The position numbers and the translations under genes were made by a program. Below are positions 23,955-32,394 of a stretch of 42,924 bases of DNA, piece after piece (the stretch's first letter is position 1; each line of letters begins with the position of its first letter). This DNA comes from Rhodococcus aetherivorans (GTDB lineage: Bacteria > Actinomycetota > Actinomycetes > Mycobacteriales > Mycobacteriaceae), in contig NZ_JAALEG010000052.1 in assembly GCF_011058165.1 (NCBI RefSeq), forward strand, positions 1-42,924, in the 5' to 3' direction. A model generated the notes under the pieces. It did not search any database, had not been told where the DNA came from, and was given only the letters and a program-made list of their open reading frames with translations.

Positions 23955-25616
23955 GTGGTCACGCCGCGCGCTCGGCTGCTCGGCTACGGGCGCCGGTTCC
24001 ACCCGATCGGTCTGGGCTTCGCGCTGGTGTTCTTCGTCTGGTCGATGACGCCGTCGTTGCTGCCGCGGGTGTGGTATCTGCAGGGCGTGGCGTCGGGGCT
24101 GAGCCTGGTGACCGGCTACGGGATCGGCTGCCTGCTCGCCTGGGTGGTCCGGCGCTGCGGCGTCGATCCGCAGTGGTCGGAGCGGACCCGCCGGGTCGGC
24201 TGGTGGATTCTGGCCGGGGCGGCGCTGGTGCTGGTGCCGGTGTTCCTCGTGCTGGGGTCGTGGTGGCAGCAGATCATCCGGGACCTGGTGGGGGTGCCGC
24301 GGGCCCAGCGCTCGTTCTATCTGCTGGTGCTGCTGATCGCCCTGGTCGTCGCGCTGGCGCTGCTGGCGATCGGCCGGGGCCTGCGTGCGGGCACGAACCG
24401 GTTGACCCGGCTGGGCCGGCGGTACGTGCCCGGACCCGTCGCCCGGCTCGGGGCGGTGACCCTCGTGGTGCTCCTGAGCGTGTTCGTGCTCGACGGCGCC
24501 GTCCACCGGGGTGTGCTGGGCGTGGCGGAACGCTCATCCGAGGTGGCCGATCAGGGCACCGCACCGGGTGTGGTGCAGCCCGGGCTGCCGGAACGATCCG
24601 GATCCCCGGCCTCGAACGAGGCGTGGGACACCCTGGGCCGGGAGGGCCGCACCTTCGTCGCGGGCGGGCCGAGCGCCGAGCAGATCGAGACCGTCACCGG
24701 GGCGCCGGCGCGCACCCCGATCCGGGTCTATGCCGGCCGCGAATCCGCCGACACGGTCGAGGGCATCGCAGACCGGGTCGTCGCCGAGCTCGAGCGCACC
24801 GACGCATTCGACCGCCGGGTGCTGGCGGTGGTGACCACCACCGGCCGCGGCTGGGTCAACGCGAACGTCGCCGGGGCCTTCGAATACGTCGCCGGCGGGG
24901 ATTCGGCGATCGCGGCCATGCAGTACTCGTTCCTGCCCAGCGCGTTGTCGTTCGTCGCCGACCGGGAGACGCCCCGGCTGGCGGGGCGGGCGCTGTTCGA
25001 GGCGGTGTATGCGGCGTGGTCGGCGCGGCCCGAGCCGGAGCGGCCGACGCTGGTGGTGTTCGGCGAGAGCCTGGGCTCGTACGGCGGTCAGGCGGCGTTC
25101 GCGTCGGGGCCGGACCTGGTCGCCCGGACCGACGGGGCGCTGCTGGTGGGTACCCCGAACTTCGCGCAGCCGTGGGGGGAGATCACCGCGGACCGCGACC
25201 CGGGGTCGCTCGAGCGGCTGCCGGTGGTCGACGCCGGCCGCCACATCCGGTTCGCGTCCCGCCCGGACGATGCGGACCTGCCCGGGCCGTGGCAGTTTCC
25301 GCGGGTGGTGTTCTGGCAGCACGCGAGCGATCCGATCACCTGGTGGTCGTTCGAGCTGTTGCTGCGGGAGCCGGACTGGTTGCGGGAGCCGCTCGGCCCG
25401 GATGTGGATCCGGGCATGCGGTGGCTGCCGTTCGTCACGTTCTGGCAGGTCACGCTCGACATGGTGTTCTCCGCCGACGTCCCGTCCGGGTTCGGCCACG
25501 CGTACGGGCCGGAGGCCGCGCAGTTGTGGGCGGACATCCTCGCCCCCGACGGCTGGGACGAAGCGGCCACCCACCGGGTGCAGAACGCCCTCGCCGGGAC
25601 GGCGTCCGACGACTGA
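23955..25616 (+). CDS. Alpha/beta-hydrolase family membrane protein (PF10081 type)
   Basis: A 553-residue protein. The N-terminal half has five hydrophobic helices, beginning FHPIGLGFALVFFVWSMTPSLLPRVWYLQG, a signature of this family. The C-terminal half is an extracytoplasmic alpha/beta hydrolase with nucleophile motif FGESLGSYGGQAAF, plus PIRVYAGRESADTVEGIA and FEYVAGGDSAIAAMQYSFLPSALSFV. The catalytic Ser lies in GESLG; the last conserved blocks are FWQHASDPITWWS and VPSGFGHAYG with a candidate His. The natural substrate is unknown. GTG 23955 is the first standard start in frame after the preceding gene; its ribosome binding site is weak, so the exact N-terminus is uncertain. Confidence 0.82.
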   Translation: MVTPRARLLGYGRRFHPIGLGFALVFFVWSMTPSLLPRVWYLQGVASGLSLVTGYGIGCLLAWVVRRCGVDPQWSERTRRVGWWILAGAALVLVPVFLVLGSWWQQIIRDLVGVPRAQRSFYLLVLLIALVVALALLAIGRGLRAGTNRLTRLGRRYVPGPVARLGAVTLVVLLSVFVLDGAVHRGVLGVAERSSEVADQGTAPGVVQPGLPERSGSPASNEAWDTLGREGRTFVAGGPSAEQIETVTGAPARTPIRVYAGRESADTVEGIADRVVAELERTDAFDRRVLAVVTTTGRGWVNANVAGAFEYVAGGDSAIAAMQYSFLPSALSFVADRETPRLAGRALFEAVYAAWSARPEPERPTLVVFGESLGSYGGQAAFASGPDLVARTDGALLVGTPNFAQPWGEITADRDPGSLERLPVVDAGRHIRFASRPDDADLPGPWQFPRVVFWQHASDPITWWSFELLLREPDWLREPLGPDVDPGMRWLPFVTFWQVTLDMVFSADVPSGFGHAYGPEAAQLWADILAPDGWDEAATHRVQNALAGTASDD

Positions 25617-25625
25617 ACCGCTATG

Positions 25626-25669
25626 GGTACCGAACAGCTGTAGGTACTGAACAGCTGTAGGTACTACAG
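25626..25669. repeat. 17-bp tandem duplication ending in a small hairpin, between convergent genes
   Basis: ggtaccgaacagctgta (25626-25642) is followed by ggtactgaacagctgta (25643-25659), differing at one base, and then a partial third copy. The arms ctgtag (25655-25660) and ctacag (25664-25669) form a short stem that includes the udgX stop codon. It fills the 47-nt gap between two convergent genes and may help termination. Confidence 0.7.
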
Positions 25670-26308
25670 CACCCCGGCGGCCACCCGCAGATCGGCGACC
25701 AGCCCGGCGAGGGCCTCGTCCCGCTGCTCCGCCGGTCCGCGCAGGATCGCCGACGGGTGGATCGTGGCGACGACGGCCGGAGCGGACGGAATCTGCACCT
25801 CCCCGTCGAGGTGCAGGATCTCCCCCCGGTGCGCGGTCACCCGGAACGACGGGCCGAGCAGCGACTGGGCCGCGGTGGCGCCGAGGCACACGAGCACGTC
25901 GGGCTGCACGGCCCGCAGTTCGGCGACCAGCCAAGGCCGGCACGCGACGACCTCGCCGCGTGCCGGTTTCTTGTGGATGCGACGCCCGCCGGCGGCGGCC
26001 CGCTCGAACTTGAAGTGCTTGACCGCGTTGGTCACGTAGACCTCGCCGCGGTCGATCCCCGCCTCCTCGAGGGCCCGGTCGAGCAGCCGCCCGGCCGGGC
26101 CGACGAACGGCTCCCCGGCCCGGTCCTCCAGATCGCCGGGCTGCTCGCCGACGAGCACGAGCCGGGCCGTGGCCGGGCCGGCGCCGAACACGGTGCGTTC
26201 GGCGTTCCGGTACAGCTCGCATCCGCGGCAGCCGCCCGCCGCGGCCGCGAGCTCGGCCAGGTCGGTGGTCTCCGGCACGAACTCCTCGGCTCCCGGTTGC
26301 CTGCTCAC
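25664..26308 (-). CDS. UdgX, uracil-DNA-binding protein of the uracil-DNA glycosylase superfamily
   Basis: UdgX excises uracil from DNA and remains covalently bound to the abasic site through a histidine in an extra surface loop. Counting from the GTG at 26314 (subtract two for the start chosen), GEQPGDLEDRAGEPFVGPAG (56-75) is the water-activating and substrate motif and GRRIHKKP carries the linking His at residue 114. HPSAIL (186-191) is the second active-site motif. Cys29, Cys32, Cys125 and Cys143 are in place for the 4Fe-4S cluster. The RRIH loop separates it from ordinary family 4 enzymes. GTG 26308 is preferred because aagggagg ends 5 nt upstream, overlapping the GTG at 26314. It is convergent with the hydrolase gene and follows the carboxylase gene by 40 nt. 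Confidence 0.93.
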   Translation of the reverse strand: MSRQPGAEEFVPETTDLAELAAAAGGCRGCELYRNAERTVFGAGPATARLVLVGEQPGDLEDRAGEPFVGPAGRLLDRALEEAGIDRGEVYVTNAVKHFKFERAAAGGRRIHKKPARGEVVACRPWLVAELRAVQPDVLVCLGATAAQSLLGPSFRVTAHRGEILHLDGEVQIPSAPAVVATIHPSAILRGPAEQRDEALAGLVADLRVAAGVL

Positions 26309-26348
26309 CGCCACCTCCCTTCGGTGACGGACGGGTACCCACCGGCGC

Positions 26349-29300
26349 TCAGGACATGCGCAGCCGCGACACCCAGGCCCGTGTGTCGGCGGGATCGATG
26401 ACGTCGTCGAGTTCGAAGATCGTCGCGGCCTGCAGGGCCTTGCCGTGCTGGTAGGCGGCGGCGACGAGCTGCGCGAACAGCTCGTCGCGCGCGGCCCGGT
26501 CGGGTGCGGCCTCGAGTTCCTTGCGGAAGCCGAGCCGCACCGCGCCCTCGAGCCCCATCCCGCCGATCTCGCCGGTGGGCCACGCCACGGTGAACTCGGG
26601 TGCGTGGAAGGACCCGCCGGCCATGGCCATGGCGCCGAGGCCGTAACCCTTGCGCAGGATGATCGTGCCGAACGGGACGGTCAGGCGCGCACCGGCGACG
26701 AACAGCCGGCCGAACCGGCGCACCGTGGCCTCCTTCTCCGACTCGGGTCCGACCATGAATCCCGGTGTGTCGCAGAGGCTCACGACGGGCAGGCGGTGCG
26801 CCTGGCACAGCTCGAGGAAGTCGGCGGCCTTGTCCGCGGCCTCGGCGTCGATCGCGCCGCCGAGGTGGTGGCTGCTGTTGGCGAGCACCCCGTACGCCGC
26901 GCCCTCGACGCGGACGAGGGCGGTGACGATGCCGACACCGTAGTCGCCGCGCAGTTCGAGCACGGAACCGACGTCGGCGATCGCATCGATCGCCGCGCGC
27001 ACGTCGTAGGCGCGCAACCGGTTCTCGGGAACGACGTGGCGCGCCAGCCGCGGGTCCGGGGCCGCCCACTCGCCGGCGGCGGCGGTGAAGTAGCCGAGGT
27101 ACTGCCGGGCCAGTTCGACGGCGTGCGCCTCGTCGCGTGCGGCGAGGTGCACGACGCCGTTGCGGCGCTGCACGTCGATCGGGCCGATGTCCTCGGGCCG
27201 GTACACGCCGAGCCCGCCGCCCTCGATCATCGCGGGCCCGCCCATGCCGATGTTGGTGTCGGGAGTGGCGATCAGCACGTCGCACACGCCGGCGAGGGCG
27301 GCGTTGCCGGCGAAGCACCGCCCGGAGACCACCGCGACGGTGGGGACGCGCCCGCGCAGGGCGGCCATCGCGCGGAACGTCGACAGCTCCAAGCCCTGTC
27401 CGGGTCCGGCGTCGACGTCCCCGGGCCGTCCGCCGCCGCCCTCGGCGAACAACACGAGCGGCACCTCGCGGCGGGCGGCGAGGGCGAGCAGCCGGTCGGT
27501 CTTGCTGTGGTTGCGCATGCCCTGTGTGCCGGCGAGGACGGTGTAGTCGTAGGAGAGCACCACCGATTCGGCACCGTCGATACGGGCGAGACCGCCGACG
27601 AGCCCGTCGGCGGGGGTGTTGGCGATCAGGTCCTCCTCGCTGCGCCGGCTGCGCTGCGCGGCGAGCACGAGCGGCCCGTACTCGACGAAGGTGCCGTCGT
27701 CGACGAGGTCGGCGATGTTCTCCCGCGCGGTGCGACGGCCCATCCGGTGCCGCTTGGCGACCGCGTCGGGCCGGGCGGCGTCGAGGGTGCGGGCGTGCCG
27801 GTTCCGGATCTCGGTGAGGTCGTCGCGCACGGCGTCGAGGTCCCGCTCACCCCCGTCGCCGGTGGCCGCGTCGCCGGACCCGGCGCGCACCACGGCGAGC
27901 ACCTCCCCCGGCTGCACGGTCTGCCCCGGCCGCACCAGCAGGCGCACCACGGTCGCCGGTCCGGAGGCGGACACCACGTGCTGCATCTTCATCGCCTCGA
28001 GCACCGCGACGGGTGCGCCCGGCGCGAGCGCGTCGCCGTCGGCGGCGGTCTCGACGACGGTGCCGACCATGTCGGCGCGCATCGCCTCCTCCCCCGCGTG
28101 CAGTTCCGGCGCGACGGCCGGTGCGCCGTCGGGGCCGGCGACGGCGAGGTCGGCGATCCGTTCGTCCAGCCACGACGTGTGCACGTCGGATGCCGCGAAG
28201 TCCTTGTCGCGCAGGATATTCTGCAGAAACTCGGCATTGGTGGCGACACCCTCGACGAGCAGGTCGCCGAGCGCCGCGTCCGTCTTGCGCAGCGCCGCCG
28301 CGAAGTCGTCGATGCGGGTGTGGGTGATCACCTTGGCCAGCAACGAGTCGTAGCGCGGGCTGGTCGTCAGCCCGGGACGGCCGTAGGTGTCGACGCGGAC
28401 GCCCGGCCCGGTGGGCGGCGTGAACACGGTGAGCGTGCCGGAGGCGGGTACGGCCCGGCCGTCGGGGCGCATCGTCTCGGTGTTGACGCGAGCCTGGACG
28501 GCGATGCCCTTCGCGGCGGCGGGCTCGCCGCGCACGCCGGCGCCGTCGGCGGTGACGCCGCCGGGCAGGCCGAGTTCGTCGAACCGGGCACCGCGGGCGA
28601 TCGCGATCTGCGTCGCGGCCAGGTCGACGCCGGTGACCTCCTCGGTGACCGTGTGCTCCACCTGGATCCGGGGGTTCACCTCGAGGAACACCGCGTCGTC
28701 GCCGGCGACGAGGAACTCGACGGTGGCCAGACCCCGATAGCCCACCGATGCGCACAGCCGCGCCGCGGCCTCGTGCAGCGCGCGGCGCACCGTCGCGCCG
28801 AGCCGTTGCGCCGGAGCGATTTCCACGAGCTTCTGGTGGCGTCGCTGCACGCTGCAGTCCCGGTCACCGAGCGCGAGGGCCCGCACCCCGCCCGCGCCGT
28901 CGGGGGCCGCGACGACCTGCACCTCGATGTGCCGGGCCCGAGCGCACAAGGCCTCGGCGAACAGCGCGCCGTTGCCGAAACCCAACTCCGCCTCGGCCGT
29001 ACACGCGCGGAAGGCGTCGTCGAGGTCCGCGGCGTCGCGCACGATCCGCATGCCGCGGCCGCCCCCGCCGGCGAGCGCCTTCAGGACGATGCCGCCGGGG
29101 TGGGCGGCGAGGAAGTCGCGGGCCGCGCCGGCCGTGACGCCCCCGTCGGTGGCGGGCAGCACGGGCACCTGTGCGGCGACGGCGGTGCGGCGGGCGGCGG
29201 CCTTGTCACCGAAGATCCGCAGCACCTGCGGCTCGGGTCCGACGAACGTCATCCCGGCCGCGGCGCACGCTTCGGCGAATTCGGCGTTCTCGCTGAGGAA

Positions 29301-29537
29301 TCCGTATCCGGGATGGACGAGGGTGCAGCCGGTCTCGGCGGCGGCGCGCAGCAGCGCCTGCCCGTCGAGGTAGGCGGCCGGTCCGGCACCGGTCAGCGCG
29401 ACGGCGCGGGTGGCGGCGGCGACGTGCGGGCTGTCCGCGTCGTCCTCGGCATACACGGCGACGGTGTCGAGGCCGAGTTCGGTGGCGGAACGGATGACCC
29501 GCAGGGCGATCTCGCCGCGGTTGGCTACGAGCAGCAT
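26349..29537 (-). CDS. Single-chain long-chain acyl-CoA carboxylase (BC-BCCP-CT)
   Basis: A 1062-residue biotin-dependent carboxylase with all activities in one chain. Biotin carboxylase (residues 1 to about 450) starts MLLVANRGEIALRVIRSA and has the ATP-grasp loop LKALAGGGGRGMR (152-164) and EVNPRIQVEHTVTEE (286-300). The biotin carrier domain has EAMKMQ at 514-519, biotinylated on Lys517. Carboxyltransferase follows from about 565, with the GGGGRPGDVD and GGAMxMAGGSF-like acyl-CoA regions. The order and length match the single-chain long-chain acyl-CoA carboxylase described from Mycobacterium avium, which carboxylates CoA esters of various lengths. It is 31 nt downstream of its probable TetR repressor. 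Confidence 0.93.
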   Translation of the reverse strand: MLLVANRGEIALRVIRSATELGLDTVAVYAEDDADSPHVAAATRAVALTGAGPAAYLDGQALLRAAAETGCTLVHPGYGFLSENAEFAEACAAAGMTFVGPEPQVLRIFGDKAAARRTAVAAQVPVLPATDGGVTAGAARDFLAAHPGGIVLKALAGGGGRGMRIVRDAADLDDAFRACTAEAELGFGNGALFAEALCARARHIEVQVVAAPDGAGGVRALALGDRDCSVQRRHQKLVEIAPAQRLGATVRRALHEAAARLCASVGYRGLATVEFLVAGDDAVFLEVNPRIQVEHTVTEEVTGVDLAATQIAIARGARFDELGLPGGVTADGAGVRGEPAAAKGIAVQARVNTETMRPDGRAVPASGTLTVFTPPTGPGVRVDTYGRPGLTTSPRYDSLLAKVITHTRIDDFAAALRKTDAALGDLLVEGVATNAEFLQNILRDKDFAASDVHTSWLDERIADLAVAGPDGAPAVAPELHAGEEAMRADMVGTVVETAADGDALAPGAPVAVLEAMKMQHVVSASGPATVVRLLVRPGQTVQPGEVLAVVRAGSGDAATGDGGERDLDAVRDDLTEIRNRHARTLDAARPDAVAKRHRMGRRTARENIADLVDDGTFVEYGPLVLAAQRSRRSEEDLIANTPADGLVGGLARIDGAESVVLSYDYTVLAGTQGMRNHSKTDRLLALAARREVPLVLFAEGGGGRPGDVDAGPGQGLELSTFRAMAALRGRVPTVAVVSGRCFAGNAALAGVCDVLIATPDTNIGMGGPAMIEGGGLGVYRPEDIGPIDVQRRNGVVHLAARDEAHAVELARQYLGYFTAAAGEWAAPDPRLARHVVPENRLRAYDVRAAIDAIADVGSVLELRGDYGVGIVTALVRVEGAAYGVLANSSHHLGGAIDAEAADKAADFLELCQAHRLPVVSLCDTPGFMVGPESEKEATVRRFGRLFVAGARLTVPFGTIILRKGYGLGAMAMAGGSFHAPEFTVAWPTGEIGGMGLEGAVRLGFRKELEAAPDRAARDELFAQLVAAAYQHGKALQAATIFELDDVIDPADTRAWVSRLRMS

Positions 29538-29568
29538 GGGTGTCGGGGGTCCTGTCGGTCGGGGCCGG

Positions 29569-30189
29569 TCAGCGGAAGCCGATGAGCCGTTCGGACATCG
29601 CGATCATGTCGTCGATGTAGGACTGCTGTTCCTGTCTCGGGGCGCCGAGCAGGCGCAGGGCGCCGGCGCGTTGCGCGTCGGCGAGGGTGCGGGCGATGCG
29701 TTCGGGTGGCGCGCACGGGAGCACCTCGCCGGTGGCGTTGATGCGTTCGACGAACCGCACGTAGCGGCCCACGAGGCGTTCGCGCACGCTCTCCCACTCG
29801 GCGCCGACCTCGTCGTCGAGGCGGGCGCGGTGTTCGATCAGCTCGAGGATGCGGCCGTTGACGTAGACGGACTCGATGAAGGCGCGGGTGGTGGTGCGCA
29901 GCACCCGGCGCAGGTCGTCCACCGCCTGCCCCTCCATGTGCTGGGCGTCGAGGAACTGCCGGCACACGAGGGTGGCGAGCGCGCGGAACACCTCCTCCTT
30001 GGAGGAGAAGTACGCGTAGAAGGTGGCGCGGGAGACGTCGGCGCGGCCGGTGATCACCGCGACGGTGGTGCGCTCGTAGCCGAGTTCGCCGAAGCAGTCG
30101 CGGGCGGTCTCGAGCAGGGCCCGCCGGCGCGGGCCGTCGCTGTCGCGCCGCGCGGACCGGGCCCGTTCCTGGGCTTCGCTCGTCGTCAC
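29569..30189 (-). CDS. TetR family regulator of the carboxylase operon
   Basis: A 206-residue TetR regulator. The DNA-binding region is RRALLETARDCFGELGYERTTVAVITGRADVSRATFYAYFSSKEEVF (about residues 22-68). The C-terminal ligand-binding domain is helical and contains EVGAEWESVRERLVGRYVRF. It shares a transcript with the long-chain acyl-CoA carboxylase gene, so a fatty-acyl or acyl-CoA ligand is a reasonable guess. GTG 30189 lies 6 nt after the -10 hexamer CATGCT, implying a leaderless message; GTG 30195 would overlap the -10 element. A 26-bp palindrome covers the promoter spacer, which predicts autorepression. Confidence 0.9.
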   Translation of the reverse strand: MTTSEAQERARSARRDSDGPRRRALLETARDCFGELGYERTTVAVITGRADVSRATFYAYFSSKEEVFRALATLVCRQFLDAQHMEGQAVDDLRRVLRTTTRAFIESVYVNGRILELIEHRARLDDEVGAEWESVRERLVGRYVRFVERINATGEVLPCAPPERIARTLADAQRAGALRLLGAPRQEQQSYIDDMIAMSERLIGFR

Positions 30190-30195
30190 CCGCAC

Positions 30196-30227
30196 AGCAT
30201 GCGTTGACGTTGACGTCAATGTCAACG
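30196..30227 (-). promoter_or_regulatory. Promoter with overlapping 26-bp TetR operator
   Basis: On the minus strand, a consensus -35 TTGACA (30225-30220) is followed after 18 nt by CATGCT (30201-30196). The palindrome at 30202-30227, half-site cgttgacgttgac, is complementary in 12 of 13 base pairs and spans the -35 and the whole spacer. Binding there would exclude RNA polymerase. Confidence 0.75.
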
Positions 30228-30272
30228 GCGGAGGCCGCGCTCGTGTCGCTCCGCGCCGCCGGGTGGGCGGGC

Positions 30273-30560
30273 TCAGGACCCGCTGCGGCCCTCGGGGTGG
30301 GACGGGGACGATCCGGGCGAGCTCACCGGCCGGGGCCAGGGGTGCCCCGCCAGACGCTCGAGGTCGGTGTCGAACCGTTCGAGCCAGCGGGCGAACTCGG
30401 CGACCTCGGCGGGATCCCAGTCGACCAGCACCCGCTCGAGCCCGGCGACGGAGCGGGCGCGTTCGTCGTCGAGGCGACGGACACCCTCCGCGGTGATGCG
30501 GAACTTGCGCGCGACGCCCCCCTCGGGGTCGGGGATGCGCTCGACGAGAGCTGCGCCGGC
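30273..30560 (-). pseudogene. MarR-type regulator, C-terminal remnant
   Basis: The minus strand encodes about 96 codons ending at TGA (30275-30273). It reads ALVERIPDPEGGVARKFRITAEGVRRLDDERA, which is the wing of a MarR winged helix, then LERVLVDWDPAEVAEFARWLERFDTDLERL, the last dimerisation helices. The N-terminal dimer helices and the DNA-recognition helix are missing, and there is no start codon context. Similarity stops at about 30555-30565, exactly where a plus-strand MFS transporter fragment begins. The two were probably a divergent regulator-transporter pair before a deletion removed both 5' ends. Confidence 0.75.
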
Positions 30561-30562
30561 CG

Positions 30563-31236
30563 CATCCGCTCGTGGACCTGCGGGCCACCGCCCGGCCCCC
30601 GGTGCTGCCGACCAGCGCCGCCTCGGTCGTGGTGGGATTCGGGATGTACGCGCAGTCGCTCATCGTGCCGCAGCTGCTGCAGCTGCCCGCCGAGACCGGC
30701 TACGGCCTGGGCCGGTCGATGCCGGCCATGGGACTGTGGATGGCACCGGGCGGCCTGGTGATGATGGCCGTCTCACCGATCGGCGGAAGATTGTCCGCGA
30801 CCCGCGGCCCGAAGGTCACCCTGTTGATCGGATGCCTGGTCATCGCCGCCGGCTACGGGGTGTCCCTGCTGCTCATGGGCTCGATGTGGGGCTTGATGCT
30901 CGTCGTCCGCATCTGCAGCGCCGGTGTCGGCTTCGCCTACGGGGCCATGCCCGCGCTGATCTTGGGTGCGGTGCCGCAGTCCGCGACGGCGTCGGCGTCA
31001 ACTCCCTGATGCGCGCAGTGGGCACCTCGGTGTCGGCGGCGGTGGTCGGCGTGGTCCTGTCGCAGATGAGCGTGCCGGTCGGCGGCTACAGCCTGCCGAC
31101 CGAGGGCGGGTTCCGCACCGGGATGCTCATCGGCTGCGGTGTCGCCCTCGTCGCCGCCGCCGTCACCCTCGCCATCCCCGTCGCCCGGCGGCCGAGCCTC
31201 GAACCGGTGCGCGAGCCCGCCGCGGCCCGGGTGTGA
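30563..31236 (+). pseudogene. DHA2 (EmrB/QacA-type) MFS transporter, C-terminal half with frameshift
   Basis: From about 30563 the plus strand reads PLVDLRATARPPVLPTSAAS and continues through hydrophobic helices (VVVGFGMYAQSLIVPQLLQLPAETGYGLGRSM, VTLLIGCLVIAAGYGVSLLLMG). This is the second half of a 14-helix DHA2 drug exporter. The frame then ends at 31009 after AVPQSATASA. A second frame resumes with VNSLMRAVGTSVSAAVVGVVLSQM and runs to 31236. In family members ASANGVNSLMR is continuous, so a deletion of about 7 nt near 31000 explains the shift. Without its N-terminal helices and with the shift, it cannot make a transporter. Confidence 0.8.
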
Positions 31237-31384
31237 GCCGACCCGGTTTACGCAACACGGGTGTTCTCGAAATACACCGCACACCAACGAAATCCGCTCG
31301 GCCACTACCCTGTTCGCACACCCGCCGCACCACTACCATGGTCTGCATCCCATAGTGGACAACCGTCCTCCGGAAGGATCGATC

Positions 31385-31690
31385 ATGACCACGATGGAAA
31401 TGCCGCACGTCACCGAGTGCAGCGTCGGCACCTGCTCCTACAACCACGACGGCTGCCACGCCTACGCCATCAACGTCGCCGGGCACAACGGCAGCGCCGA
31501 CTGCGAGACGTTCATCCCGCTGTCGACCAAGGGCGGCCTGGACACCGTCACCAGCAGCATGGTCGGCGCCTGCCAGCGCGCCGACTGCGTGCACAACCAG
31601 GATCTCGAGTGCACCGCGAGCGAGATCCGCGTGGGCGGCACCGGCAGCGGAGAGCACGCGGCCAACTGCCTGACCTACCGAGCCCGGTAG
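31385..31690 (+). CDS. DUF1540 domain protein, two cysteine-rich repeats
   Basis: A 101-residue protein with two copies of the DUF1540 module. Copy one is HVTECSVGTCSYNHDGCHAY with a fourth Cys in SADCETF; copy two is ACQRADCVHNQDLECTAS with a fourth Cys in AANCLTY. Each presents four cysteines and could bind a metal such as zinc or copper; the family function is unknown. There is no signal peptide. ATG 31385 follows ggaagga. The 148-nt upstream gap contains ccacta...tagtgg inverted-repeat arms near 31331-31359 that may form a leader hairpin. It converges with the TetR gene, 12 nt away. Confidence 0.85.
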   Translation: MTTMEMPHVTECSVGTCSYNHDGCHAYAINVAGHNGSADCETFIPLSTKGGLDTVTSSMVGACQRADCVHNQDLECTASEIRVGGTGSGEHAANCLTYRAR

Positions 31691-31702
31691 GTTCCGCCGA
31701 CC

Positions 31703-32296
31703 TCACCGCCGCGGCCGCATCAACGCGCGCACCGCGTCCGTCAACGCGGCCGCCGACAGCTCGGGACTGATCGCGCGCTGCAGGCCCAGGCCGATGCCGA
31801 GCCCGAGCAGCATGGCCGACGCCTGCCCGGGATCCATCGTGGGCGTGACGTCGTACCGGTCGGCGAGCGAGCGGATCAGCTCGGCGATGAGCGTGCGCAC
31901 CCCTTCGGCACCTGCCGCGATGCGGGACCGGATCGCCTCGTTGTGCCGGGAGCGCACCGAGAACTCGATCTCGAGCAGGGTCCAGCGCCGGTCGCCGATG
32001 GTGCGCTCGGCCCACACCCCGAACGCGGTCACCACGTCGTCGAGCGACGCACCGGCCGCGAGCGTCGCGGCGATCTCGCCCATGCGCTCGGCCCGGATCC
32101 GGTCGAGCACCGCGAAGCACAACTCGTCCTTGTTGCGGAAGTTGGAGTACACCGCGCCCTTGGAATAACCGGCGTCCTCGGCGATCTGGTCGAGGGACGC
32201 CGCGGCGTAGCCGCGCTCGAGGAAGTGCTCGGCCGCCGTGGCGAGCAGATCCTCACGGGTGCGTGCCTGGGTCTCCTGGCGGGTCGGTCGTGCCAC
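31703..32296 (-). CDS. TetR family transcriptional regulator
   Basis: A 197-residue TetR regulator with the DNA-binding domain at its start: TREDLLATAAEHFLERGYAAASLDQIAEDAGYSKGAVYSNFRNKDELCFAVLDR (about residues 13-66). The ligand-binding part includes RRWTLLEIEFSVRSRHNEAIRSRIAAG, common in regulators of the AcrR type. It is divergent from a flavin monooxygenase gene across 98 nt that contain palindromic elements, so it probably represses that gene. The start at 32296 gives a normal N-terminal arm. Confidence 0.9.
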   Translation of the reverse strand: MARPTRQETQARTREDLLATAAEHFLERGYAAASLDQIAEDAGYSKGAVYSNFRNKDELCFAVLDRIRAERMGEIAATLAAGASLDDVVTAFGVWAERTIGDRRWTLLEIEFSVRSRHNEAIRSRIAAGAEGVRTLIAELIRSLADRYDVTPTMDPGQASAMLLGLGIGLGLQRAISPELSAAALTDAVRALMRPRR

Positions 32297-32338
32297 GACT
32301 CGACGGTACCGGAGCGGCCGAAGTTCGGATACTGTGGT

Positions 32339-32361
32339 TATCCGGATACCGACGGTATTCG
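32339..32361. promoter_or_regulatory. Candidate TetR operator between the regulator and the monooxygenase
   Basis: tatccggata (32339-32348) is a perfect 10-bp palindrome. It overlaps cggataccg...cggtattcg (32343-32361), a second inverted repeat with one mismatch. GGATAC also occurs at 32327-32332. The cluster lies midway between the two divergent starts. Confidence 0.5.
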
Positions 32362-32394
32362 AATGGGGATCACGGGAGACGAGGGGACGACGCG

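Noticed and set aside
26445-29585. Plus-strand open frame of about 1,050 codons opposite the carboxylase
   Set aside because: A shadow of the codon bias in the carboxylase gene, rich in Gly/His/Arg and without domains.
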